From JAGQLF01 sp964635995 (lineage in GTDB: Bacteria > Patescibacteriota > Dojkabacteria > J137): DNA of 7,233 bases. Numbering within the stretch: the stretch's first letter is position 1; each line of letters starts with the position of its first letter. Where the stretch lies: assembly GCA_964635995.1 (NCBI GenBank), contig CAZWRA010000047.1:1-7233 (forward strand). Direction: 5' to 3'. Under the pieces are notes generated by a model that worked only from the letters and a program-made list of their open reading frames with translations, searched no databases and was not told where the DNA came from. The position numbers and the translations under genes are program-made. Shown here piece after piece: positions 1 through 5,876 of this stretch.

Positions 1-96
1 TAAAATTCAGTTGTCCTTATCTGGTAATTATCTACCTTTAGAGGTCAATTTTTAATATTTTCTTAAGAAACCGTAAGTAATTTAATTTTACAAAAG

Positions 97-105
97 TGTT
101 ATTAT
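97..105 (+). promoter_or_regulatory. Candidate extended -10 promoter of the pyruvate kinase operon
   Basis: The sequence reads TG-T-TATTAT: a TGn extension directly followed by a hexamer matching five of six bases of TATAAT. It would start transcription near 112 and leave a leader of about 29 nt before the ATG at 141. No good -35 hexamer is present at 16-18 bp, which is tolerable for an extended -10 promoter. The surroundings are very AT-rich, so chance matches are likely. Nothing else was recognised in bases 1-96. Confidence 0.4.
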
Positions 106-140
106 ATTTTTGAATAAATAGATTTTAATGTTTATAGAAT

Positions 141-1562
141 ATGGATAAGAAAACAAAAATAGTTTGTACAATTGGACCAGCTACTTGGGACCCTGAAGTT
201 ATGCGTAAAATAATTGAGAACGGGATGAATTGTGCTCGAGTTAATGGAGCATTTGCAGATCCAGAAGAATTAGATAAGGTAAAAAAATTAGTCAAGGATG
301 TTTCTGACGATGTTTCATTAATGGTTGATGTTAAGGGTCCTGAAGTTAGAATGAATAAGTTTGGAGATCCAAAGAAAATTAAAGCTGGAGATGAGATTAT
401 TATTGGAAATACAGATACTGATGAAATATATCCATCAAACTACAATGATCTATATACTTTCTTAAAGCCAGGACAGAGAATTGTTGTTGGAGATGGTGAT
501 GTTGAACTTAAACTTAAAAGAATTGAGGGAGATAAAATGTTCTGCTCAGTTGTTTACGGTGAAGTTCTTAAACCAGGAAAGGCACTTAATCTTCCAGGAG
601 CTGATTATTCAACTGAAGTTTTAACTGAAAAAGATAAAGAAAATTTAGTCCATTCAATTAAAACAGGTTGGGATTTTGTTTCCGCCTCATTTATGAATTC
701 TAGAGAAGCAGCACAAACTGTAAAAGATTTTGTAGCTGAACATGGTGGCGCTAAGACAATGAAGATTATTGCGAAAATTGAAGATCAACAAGGAGTAGAT
801 AAAATTGATGAAATTTTAGAAGTTGTTGATGGAATTATGATTGCAAGAGGAGGATTAGGAGTTGAGCTTGGTTTAGAAGCTGTACCTCATGTTCAGAGAA
901 TTCTTACTGAAAAATGTAATGAAGCTGGAAAGCCTGTAATTACTGCAACCCAAATGCTGGAATCAATGACAGAAAATCCTAGACCTACAAGAGCTGAAGT
1001 AGCAGATGTAGCAACAGCTGTATTACTAGGTTCTGACGCTGTTATGCTTTCAGGAGAAAGTTCTGCAGGAGCTTATCCTGTTGAAGCTGTTAAATTCCTA
1101 ACAAGCACTTCTCTTAAAGCTGAAGAACAATACTGCCCATACGTTATAGATTCTAGAGCTCATGGGTCAACAACTGCTGATGCATTAACTAAGGCTGCTG
1201 CTGATGTATGTATTGAGATGGAGGATGAAATTGATTCTGTGATTGTCGTTTCTAAAACTGGAACAACTGCCAGACTTCTTTCTAGGCATATGATTAATCA
1301 ACCAATTTACTTATTTACAAGTAATGATTTCTACAAAAGAACTGCGATGCTTACAAAAAATATTGTAAAAGCAATAACTTTTGGAGGTATAGAGCATGGT
1401 TCAGACGCTTACAATAGAGATAATGCAGTTGGGATGGTTATGAATATGGCAAAAGAGCATGGAATTGTTCAATCAGGCCAGAAAGTTTTGTTTATTGGAA
1501 AAACTCCTATAGATGAACATGGTTACTTCCCAAATCTTTTTGAGATTATTAAGGTAGATTAA
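141..1562 (+). CDS. pyk: Pyruvate kinase with altered metal-site residues
   Basis: Pyruvate kinase converts phosphoenolpyruvate and ADP to pyruvate and ATP in the cytoplasm, the last step of glycolysis. The 473-residue length is normal for the bacterial A-B-C domain form, with no extra C-terminal PEP-utiliser domain. Visible motifs are KIVCTIGPAT (6-15), DVKGPEVR (63-70), AKIED (211-215, with the catalytic Lys212 and metal ligand Glu214), TATQMLESM (268-276) and LLGSDAVMLSGE (295-306). The small B domain occupies roughly residues 70-165, and the C-terminal regulatory-type domain starts near 345. Two departures are striking. The usual ARGDLG motif reads ARGGLG (235-240), so the second metal-binding Asp (Asp296 in rabbit muscle enzyme) is Gly238. 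The usual RxNFSH reads RVNGAF (33-38), which removes the potassium-site Ser. The start ATG is the first in frame and the N-terminus aligns with the family, but no Shine-Dalgarno is visible. The family assignment is secure; full normal activity is not. Confidence 0.95.
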   Translation: MDKKTKIVCTIGPATWDPEVMRKIIENGMNCARVNGAFADPEELDKVKKLVKDVSDDVSLMVDVKGPEVRMNKFGDPKKIKAGDEIIIGNTDTDEIYPSNYNDLYTFLKPGQRIVVGDGDVELKLKRIEGDKMFCSVVYGEVLKPGKALNLPGADYSTEVLTEKDKENLVHSIKTGWDFVSASFMNSREAAQTVKDFVAEHGGAKTMKIIAKIEDQQGVDKIDEILEVVDGIMIARGGLGVELGLEAVPHVQRILTEKCNEAGKPVITATQMLESMTENPRPTRAEVADVATAVLLGSDAVMLSGESSAGAYPVEAVKFLTSTSLKAEEQYCPYVIDSRAHGSTTADALTKAAADVCIEMEDEIDSVIVVSKTGTTARLLSRHMINQPIYLFTSNDFYKRTAMLTKNIVKAITFGGIEHGSDAYNRDNAVGMVMNMAKEHGIVQSGQKVLFIGKTPIDEHGYFPNLFEIIKVD

Positions 1563-1585
1563 ACTTATTTCAGGATTACTAATAT

Positions 1586-3100
1586 ATGAAATTTAATAAA
1601 AAAGTAGTAATGCTTATTCTAGATGGTTGGGGTCTTGGAGAAAAAGATGAATTCAACGCAATTGAGAATGCAAAAACTCCTAATTTTGATAAATTAGTTC
1701 GAGATTATCCAAACATAAGACTTAAAAGTGACGGGCAGGCAGTTGGACTTCCAGAAGGACAGTTCGGAACAAGTGAAATTAACCATCAGGTTATTGGAAC
1801 TGGACAGATTTTAAAACAAGATCTTCCTAGAATTACTGAATCAATTGAAGATGAGTCATTTTTTCATAATAAGGTCTTAGTTGAGGCTTGTGCGCATGCT
1901 AATGAAAATAATAGCGCACTTCAGCTTGTAGGTATTGTTTCAGATGGAAATGTTCATTCATCGATTCATCATCTTTTAGCTCTTATCGATCTTGCTGCTC
2001 AAGAAAAAGTAAAAAAAATACATGTTCATGCATTTACTGACGGAAGAGATACACCTCCAAAATCCGCGAAAAAATATTTAGATGATGTAGCGGAGGCGTT
2101 AAAGGATCATGATTTTGAAGAAGCCACTATTTCAACAGTACAGGGAAGATTTTTTCTAGACCGAGACAGAGAGTGGAGTAGAACAGAAAAAAGTGTTGAG
2201 CTGATCTTTGAAGGAAAAGGAGGTAAATACCAGTCTTACGATACAGTTATTAATGACAATTACCATCACAACACTACTGACGAATTCTTCGAACAACATG
2301 TAATTGATGAAAAAGGAATTATTGGACCAAAAGATGCAATTATTTTCTTTCATTACAGAACTGATAGAATGTACCAGCTTTTAAGTAAGTCACTTGAAAA
2401 AACTACTAAAGAAAATTATGTTGTAACATTTATTTCTATTTCAGAAGAATTCGAAACTAATATTGCCTTCCCAAGAGAACATATTTCCCAAACATTGGCT
2501 AGCACAATAGCAAATGCTAAAAAATCACAGTTACATATGACTGAAACTGAAAAGTACACACACTTAACATTCTTTATGAATGCTGGTAGGGAAGAGGAGT
2601 TTCCATTAGAAGATTGGAAATTAATCCAATCAAACAGATATGTAAAACCCCATTATAACTTTGAGCCATCCATGAGAGCTTTTGAGCTTACAGATAATGT
2701 GATTAAACATATTAATAACGATGATTATGACTTTATTGTCGTTAATTACCCAAATACAGATATGGTTGGGCATACAGGAAACTATGAGGCAGCGGTAATT
2801 GCTGCTGAATCAGTAGATTACTGTATTGGAAAAGTTTATGAAGCTATTAAAGATAAATTAAAAGATTATGTCTTAATTGTTACTGCTGATCATGGTAATT
2901 CTGATCAAATGTGGGATTATGAATCTGGCCAACCACACACTCAACACACAACTAATCCTGTGCCATTTATTCTTGTAAGCGACATTGATTGTAAACTCGA
3001 CCGAAAGGAAAGTTTAGAAGATATAGCCCCAACTGTTCTAGATTTGATGGGCATTAAAAAGCCTGAAATAATGAAAGGAGAAAGTTTGATTATTCTTTAG
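1586..3100 (+). CDS. gpmI: 2,3-bisphosphoglycerate-independent phosphoglycerate mutase
   Basis: This enzyme interconverts 3-phosphoglycerate and 2-phosphoglycerate through a phosphoserine intermediate, using two manganese ions. Its 504 residues match the usual size of about 510. The alkaline-phosphatase-like metal residues are all visible: LILDGWG (10-16, Asp13), the nucleophile Ser63 in GTSEINH (61-67), DGNVHSS (120-126), DGRDTPP (152-158), GRFFLDRDREW (187-197), TDMVGHTG (391-398, Asp392 and His396), TADHGN (433-438, Asp435 and His436) and HTQHTTNPVPF (451-461, His454). The nucleophile motif differs from the common GNSEVGH, and FFHYRTDR (254-261) replaces the usual FFNFRPDR. The gene begins 23 bp after the pyruvate kinase stop with no terminator between, so the two are probably co-transcribed. 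A weak AGGA at 1572-1575 is the only Shine-Dalgarno-like sequence before an ATG in this window. The family assignment is very firm. Confidence 0.96.
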   Translation: MKFNKKVVMLILDGWGLGEKDEFNAIENAKTPNFDKLVRDYPNIRLKSDGQAVGLPEGQFGTSEINHQVIGTGQILKQDLPRITESIEDESFFHNKVLVEACAHANENNSALQLVGIVSDGNVHSSIHHLLALIDLAAQEKVKKIHVHAFTDGRDTPPKSAKKYLDDVAEALKDHDFEEATISTVQGRFFLDRDREWSRTEKSVELIFEGKGGKYQSYDTVINDNYHHNTTDEFFEQHVIDEKGIIGPKDAIIFFHYRTDRMYQLLSKSLEKTTKENYVVTFISISEEFETNIAFPREHISQTLASTIANAKKSQLHMTETEKYTHLTFFMNAGREEEFPLEDWKLIQSNRYVKPHYNFEPSMRAFELTDNVIKHINNDDYDFIVVNYPNTDMVGHTGNYEAAVIAAESVDYCIGKVYEAIKDKLKDYVLIVTADHGNSDQMWDYESGQPHTQHTTNPVPFILVSDIDCKLDRKESLEDIAPTVLDLMGIKKPEIMKGESLIIL

Positions 3101-3106
3101 GCCCTA

Positions 3107-3134
3107 TTTACTTTATTAGATTTTCTGTTATATT
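3107..3134 (+). promoter_or_regulatory. Candidate promoter for the interrupted gene at 3155
   Basis: The -35 box is TTTACT (3107-3112), followed by a 16-bp spacer and a -10 TATATT (3129-3134). A TG sits one base upstream of the -10, giving an extended -10. Transcription would start near 3141, only about 14 nt before the ATG at 3155. The promoter begins seven bases after the gpmI stop, and no terminator separates gpmI from this unit. Confidence 0.5.
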
Positions 3135-3154
3135 CTTCTGCTTAACTTATAAAA

Positions 3155-3343
3155 ATGGCAGAAGATGCACTTATCGGAGTAAGACTTTTAAATGCAGGGA
3201 TAGATCCTACTAACGAAAAAATTAATTCGTTTCCATTAGTAGAGCTTAATTTAGAGATTGATCGAATTAGCCTAACTGATAGCGGCATTGCTTCTGTATT
3301 GAAGATGTTCCGGAAATTGAATAGTAAGAGTGGATGGTGTTAA
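3155..3343 (+). pseudogene. Truncated N-terminus of an unknown protein, cut off by an insertion sequence
   Basis: The 62-codon frame begins MAEDALIGVRLLNAG and stays open until it enters the hairpin at the left side of the IS5-like element, where TAA (3341-3343) stops it. The last residues (about SKSGWC) are therefore probably encoded by element DNA and not by the original gene. A good promoter lies just upstream, which argues that this was a real gene start and not a random frame. There is no signal peptide or membrane segment. I do not recognise the family. The frame at 4153-4503, on the far side of the element and on the same strand, may be its missing C-terminal part, but no target-site duplication was found to prove this. 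It could still encode a short peptide today. Confidence 0.45.
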
Positions 3344-3374
3344 ATAAGGTGTTTAAACTATTAATCACCATCCA
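3331..3374 (+). repeat. Inverted repeat (hairpin) directly before the transposase ATG
   Basis: TGGATGGTG (3331-3339) is the exact reverse complement of CACCATCCA (3366-3374). The stem can be extended inward by TTAA/TTAA pairing with one bulged base. The right arm ends immediately before the transposase ATG at 3375. It probably lies in or at the left end of the insertion sequence. An RNA read in from the upstream promoter would fold here, next to the transposase start. Confidence 0.6.
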
Positions 3375-4114
3375 ATGAATTCTACCATCGATAACTTCAT
3401 TGGCGAACTGGAAACACATCTTCCAAAACGTCAAAAACCTAAAATTGGTAGATCTCCAATACCAAGAAATGTAATACTCATTGAGCTATACAAACTTTTT
3501 AAAACTAACTGCGGCTGGAGAAATATTAAACATCGTAAGGTCTGCTATCAATACCTTAAAGAAATACAAAGAAGAGGACCACTTCTGAAATTCTTCAATT
3601 CCATAACAGAACACCTTGTAAAAGGCAGACCTCCGAAAAGCATTGTAGATTCTAGTGATATTGTATCCTACAGGGTTAAGCCCTAATTGAGGTACTCTGG
3701 AAAATATCATAATTATTGTCTCAAAATTACACTTGAAGTTACAGAGGATTTAATTCCAATAACTTGGTCACTTGACCCAGGTTCCAAATCAGATTCATTG
3801 ATACTGGATAAAGTACTACACAAGCAGAGAAACTTACCCTACGAGATGTATTTAGACAAAGGTTATTAGCGAAGAGAAAGAAGAAGGGAATTAAAAGCAC
3901 AGAACTGTCAGGTACAAATAGAAATGAAAAAGGGTAAAACAGAAAAAGGAGAAAGCGATTTCAGTTTACAAAAGAGCAAAAGAAGATACGTTACAGTATT
4001 GAGAAGGTATTTGCATGGTTAAAGTCATTTTTGGTACTTAGATTAAACAGATTCAAGAAAAAATCAATGATTACAGCTGCATTCTTATTCGCTTTAAACT
4101 ATTATACTTATTAA
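3375..4114 (+). pseudogene. IS5-family DDE transposase, inactivated by two stops and a frameshift
   Basis: Reading through the lesions gives one continuous transposase of about 245 residues. The N-terminal part has the helical region with CGWRNIKHR and YLKEIQRRGPL. The DDE core then begins at IVDSSDIVSYR (first Asp at about residue 92) and continues in the same frame after an in-frame TAA (3684-3686) with RYSGKYHNYCLK. The second Asp is in YLDKGY (Asp codon 3855-3857), directly followed by an in-frame TAG (3867-3869). Around 3945-3956 the homologous frame shifts. The remainder, including IRYSIEKVFAWLKSF (Glu codon 4001-4003) and LRLNRF, ends FALNYYTY at TAA 4112-4114. All three acidic residues survive, but the lesions rule out an intact product without recoding. 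Programmed frameshifting occurs in some IS5 relatives, but it would not explain the two stops. Confidence 0.88.
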
Positions 4115-4152
4115 AGATTGAATTTATGAAACATGTTCATTGCCTTTATTAG

Positions 4153-4503
4153 CGGATCCATCAATACAATATTCCTTTACTATCGGAAGCACTAAACTCT
4201 CCGATAAATTTGCTTATAGAGGATTTAGACGATATATTGGATATGGCAACCATGAAGTTTTATGAAATATTAGACTTTATGGAATAGGATATAGCCCCTT
4301 AGTTTAGGGTTCGAGGAATAAGAGCTGAAATAGCAGATTATAACTTGGTATTAGAAATATATGGAGGAGTAGACCGTAGAATTGATCATGTTGCTTCTTA
4401 TTGTATTTTGTATAATGCACAAATGGTAAGGTACATTTATCCAGATCAAAAAGGATATTACATTAAGCCTGAATACAGAAAAAGACTAGTAGATTATGTG
4501 TAA
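4153..4503 (+). pseudogene. Decayed reading frame of unknown function, possibly the C-terminal part of the gene at 3155
   Basis: In one frame, between TAG 4150-4152 and the terminal TAA 4501-4503, 116 codons contain only two stops, TAG 4285-4287 and TAG 4300-4302. The first part reads NIPLLSEALNSP followed by an acidic helical stretch (LLIEDLDDILDMATMKFYEILDFME). The 66 codons after the second stop are open and include ADYNLVLEIYGGVDRRIDH and YIYPDQKGYYIKPEYRK. The composition looks like a soluble coding protein rather than random AT-rich DNA. I do not recognise the family. The frame begins just past the right side of the insertion sequence and ends before a terminator-like palindrome, as expected for the 3' half of a gene split by the element. 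It has no obvious start or promoter of its own. Confidence 0.45.
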
Positions 4504-4549
4504 GGAGTAATACGAATTAATTTTCAAGATATGAATATTGTTGAAATAT

Positions 4550-4579
4550 AAAAATAGGCTCATTTCAGAACCTATTTTT
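4550..4579. terminator. Probable bidirectional terminator
   Basis: AAAAATAGG (4550-4558) and CCTATTTTT (4571-4579) form a perfect 9-bp stem around a 12-nt loop, with a U-run encoded on the 3' arm of either strand. It lies 46 bp after the stop of the broken + strand frame and 31 bp after the stop of the - strand enolase remnant. It could therefore have ended both. The stem has only two G-C pairs, so it may be weak. Confidence 0.6.
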
Positions 4580-4610
4580 AAAGTTTAAGATAAATATCTT
4601 ATGATTTTAA

Positions 4611-4752
4611 TTATCTCTCAATTTCCATTGATCTATTATATTTTGCAACTCTTTCTCCTGGTGTAGGAACGACCTTAATGAATCTTTCTCAAAAAGAAAA
4701 CATAGATGTGTCATTTGTTTCTCCGAATAGCAATGCTTACAAAAAATATTAC
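4611..4752 (-). pseudogene. C-terminal remnant of a second, divergent enolase
   Basis: On the - strand, the bases before TAA (4611-4613) encode ERFIKVVPTPGERVAKYNRS followed by MEIER. This matches the enolase C-terminus; the intact copy here has QIKTGAPSRGERTAKYN. An in-frame TGA (4689-4691) precedes it. Upstream in the same frame is GETNDTS (4704-4724), corresponding to the SHRSGET-D motif around the catalytic His. One extra base near 4725 shifts the frame, and before it VIFFVS (4735-4752) fits the strand leading to SHRS. A few codons are missing between GETNDTS and the terminal block. Within the best 26 bp, the remnant and the intact gene share about 22 bases, including TTATATTTTGCA (4636-4647 and 5908-5919). 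Nothing recognisable remains upstream of 4752. The residues differ too much for a recent copy of the neighbouring enolase. Confidence 0.8.
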
Positions 4753-4945
4753 GAATATAGATAAAGAGAAAGGAATTATTCATTCAGACAAATGTATTAT
4801 TTATTGTTAAAACCCCAATTGACCTATTTGAATTCTGACCTAAATTATTTAAGATAATAACTATTGAAGAAGATTTCTTTAGGGCTGCTGTATTTAGACA
4901 TAGTGTGGTAAAATGCAGCGTTAATTTATATGTTAATTATTGATT
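4753..4945. other. Non-coding spacer with no recognisable gene
   Basis: Together with the remnant before it, this leaves more than 400 bp without an intact gene. A + strand frame from ATG 4678 to 4854, broken by TAA 4762-4764, overlaps the enolase remnant and shows no recognisable motif. It is probably chance. Only a candidate promoter near 4906 can be supported here. Confidence 0.5.
4906..4914 (+). promoter_or_regulatory. Candidate extended -10 promoter of the guanylate-kinase-like gene
   Basis: TG-G-TAAAAT matches an extended -10, with five of six bases of TATAAT. Transcription would begin near 4921, giving a leader of about 25 nt before ATG 4946, similar in length to the other leaders proposed in this window. 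There is no convincing -35 element. Confidence 0.45.
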
Positions 4946-5806
4946 ATGTCTAGTGGATCATTAAATGCAGAAACTACAGAAACTACATATCAGAAAACTG
5001 AAACTTTATCTGATAAATTTGAAGGCAAGGTATTTGGAGTATTAGGGGCTCCAGGTGCTGGTAAGACTTATGTGATGAGTATTATAGAAGAGGCAAGCGA
5101 TTTTATTGGAGAAAGATTAAATATTAACAGACCAATTATGATTACTGTAGTTAAAAAATCAACTACAAGAGAGTCTAGAGGAGATGATGATAGGTTAAAA
5201 GAAGCAGGTGTAGATCCTTCTGAATTTACAGAAGAAAAAATGATAGGAATTTATACTCTTTCAAACAATGGACAGCAATACGGTTATAGAAGAAATTCTT
5301 TTGAAGTGAAAGCACACTTATCGATTGCAGAGCCAAGCATTCATCATTTGAAAGACATAAGAGATTATTTAGGTTCAAGGTTATTTACTATATCCTTGAT
5401 AGCCAGCAGGTCTTATAGAAATGACCGTCTAAATGGAAGAGGGACTGAAGATGTTGAGCAAGTTAATAAAAGACTAAATGAGGGAGATTTACAGATATAT
5501 ATGCTTAATAAAATAGTTGGTGGCCTAAAAACTCACCCTAGAGATCTAATGGATAAAACACTTCATGATCTATTAGAACAGTTAGAATCTACAAATTTTG
5601 AAGATACTTCTAAGCTTGAGGCTTTAGTTGGAAGCCAAGCTTCTGAGTTTGTAGATGTATTAAAAAGACTAGAAAAGGATCCATCTTTAATTCATCATAT
5701 TGTTTACCTTGATGAGTCTTATTTAAGTACACCAGAGAATCCAAATACAAAGCTTAGAGATGAAGTTTTAGATTCAGTGATTCAGGCAATCTCAACAGAA
5801 ATATAG
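4946..5806 (+). CDS. Divergent guanylate-kinase-like P-loop protein
   Basis: The 286-residue product has a Walker A motif GAPGAGKT (34-41) after a polar, Thr/Glu-rich N-terminal tail of about 25 residues. Several blocks follow guanylate kinase order: STTRESRGDDD (72-82) resembles the GMP-binding TTR-x-x-R-x-G-E segment, QYGYRR (111-116) resembles the YGT-x-R segment, and RLNGRGTEDVEQVNKRL (161-177) resembles the lid/adenine segment R-L-x-x-R-G-T-(D/E)-x-x-x-x-x-x-R-L. Guanylate kinase phosphorylates GMP to GDP with ATP. Usual guanylate kinases have about 190-210 residues; here an acidic helical stretch (about 185-250) is inserted before a final strand, HHIVYLDE. The central strand with the usual acidic residues (LEIDVQG) is not recognisable, so the substrate may differ. 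ATG 4946 is preferred to the TTG two codons upstream, and no Shine-Dalgarno is visible. The gene stands alone, convergent with enolase. The P-loop kinase fold is likely; the exact reaction is uncertain. Confidence 0.75.
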   Translation: MSSGSLNAETTETTYQKTETLSDKFEGKVFGVLGAPGAGKTYVMSIIEEASDFIGERLNINRPIMITVVKKSTTRESRGDDDRLKEAGVDPSEFTEEKMIGIYTLSNNGQQYGYRRNSFEVKAHLSIAEPSIHHLKDIRDYLGSRLFTISLIASRSYRNDRLNGRGTEDVEQVNKRLNEGDLQIYMLNKIVGGLKTHPRDLMDKTLHDLLEQLESTNFEDTSKLEALVGSQASEFVDVLKRLEKDPSLIHHIVYLDESYLSTPENPNTKLRDEVLDSVIQAISTEI

Positions 5807-5828
5807 TTTAGAATTTTTGGCATTTTTG

Positions 5829-5869
5829 TATTACGCTTTATAAAATTATATAAAGCGTAATATTTTTTT
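5829..5869 (+). terminator. Rho-independent terminator after the guanylate-kinase-like gene
   Basis: TATTACGCTTTATA (5829-5842) and TATAAAGCGTAATA (5849-5862) form a perfect 14-bp stem with a 6-nt loop, followed by seven Ts (5863-5869) on the + strand. It begins 22 bp after the stop at 5806. On the - strand the stem is followed by an A-rich run, so it is a poorer intrinsic terminator for the convergent enolase gene, although the hairpin itself is symmetrical. Confidence 0.85.
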
Positions 5870-5876
5870 AAAATTC

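Larger units (their letters stand above)
3331..4140 (+). mobile_element. Degenerate IS5-like insertion sequence (approximate limits)
   Basis: The limits are estimates: the left edge is set at the hairpin before the transposase and the right edge is about 25 bp after its last stop. The size of about 0.8 kb suits small IS5-family elements. A clean pair of terminal inverted repeats could not be found. The best weak match is TGTTTAAAC near 3350 against the reverse complement of the AAACAT region near 4129. No target-site duplication was recognised, consistent with an old, decayed copy. Confidence 0.55.

Noticed and set aside
87..115. Promoter formed by TTTACA (87-92) and a -10 at 110-115
   Set aside because: The -10 would be TTGAAT, lacking the critical second-position A; the extended -10 at 97-105 is better.
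2156..2353. - strand frame inside gpmI
   Set aside because: It lies wholly within a strongly conserved coding gene and has no family features; it is a shadow frame.
3155..3200. Resemblance of AEDALIGVRLLNAG to the ED-x-x-L-x-x-R-L-x-x-x-G segment of family 2 glycosyltransferases
   Set aside because: The segment sits at the very N-terminus behind a promoter, and none of the other glycosyltransferase motifs follow.
4091..4112. Copy of TTTAAACTATTA matching 3352-3363, as a possible element end repeat
   Set aside because: It is a direct and not an inverted repeat, and it encodes the conserved LNYY of the transposase C-terminus, so chance is the simplest explanation.
4150..4302. Recoding of TAG, suggested by three TAG codons in one frame
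   Set aside because: Intact genes here (gpmI, the kinase-like gene, enolase) end at TAG, and the neighbouring transposase also has a TAA and a frameshift, so ordinary decay fits better.
4678..4854. + strand frame with one stop (TAA 4762-4764) after ATG 4678
   Set aside because: It overlaps the enolase remnant on the other strand, which explains the first half, and the rest has no recognisable feature.
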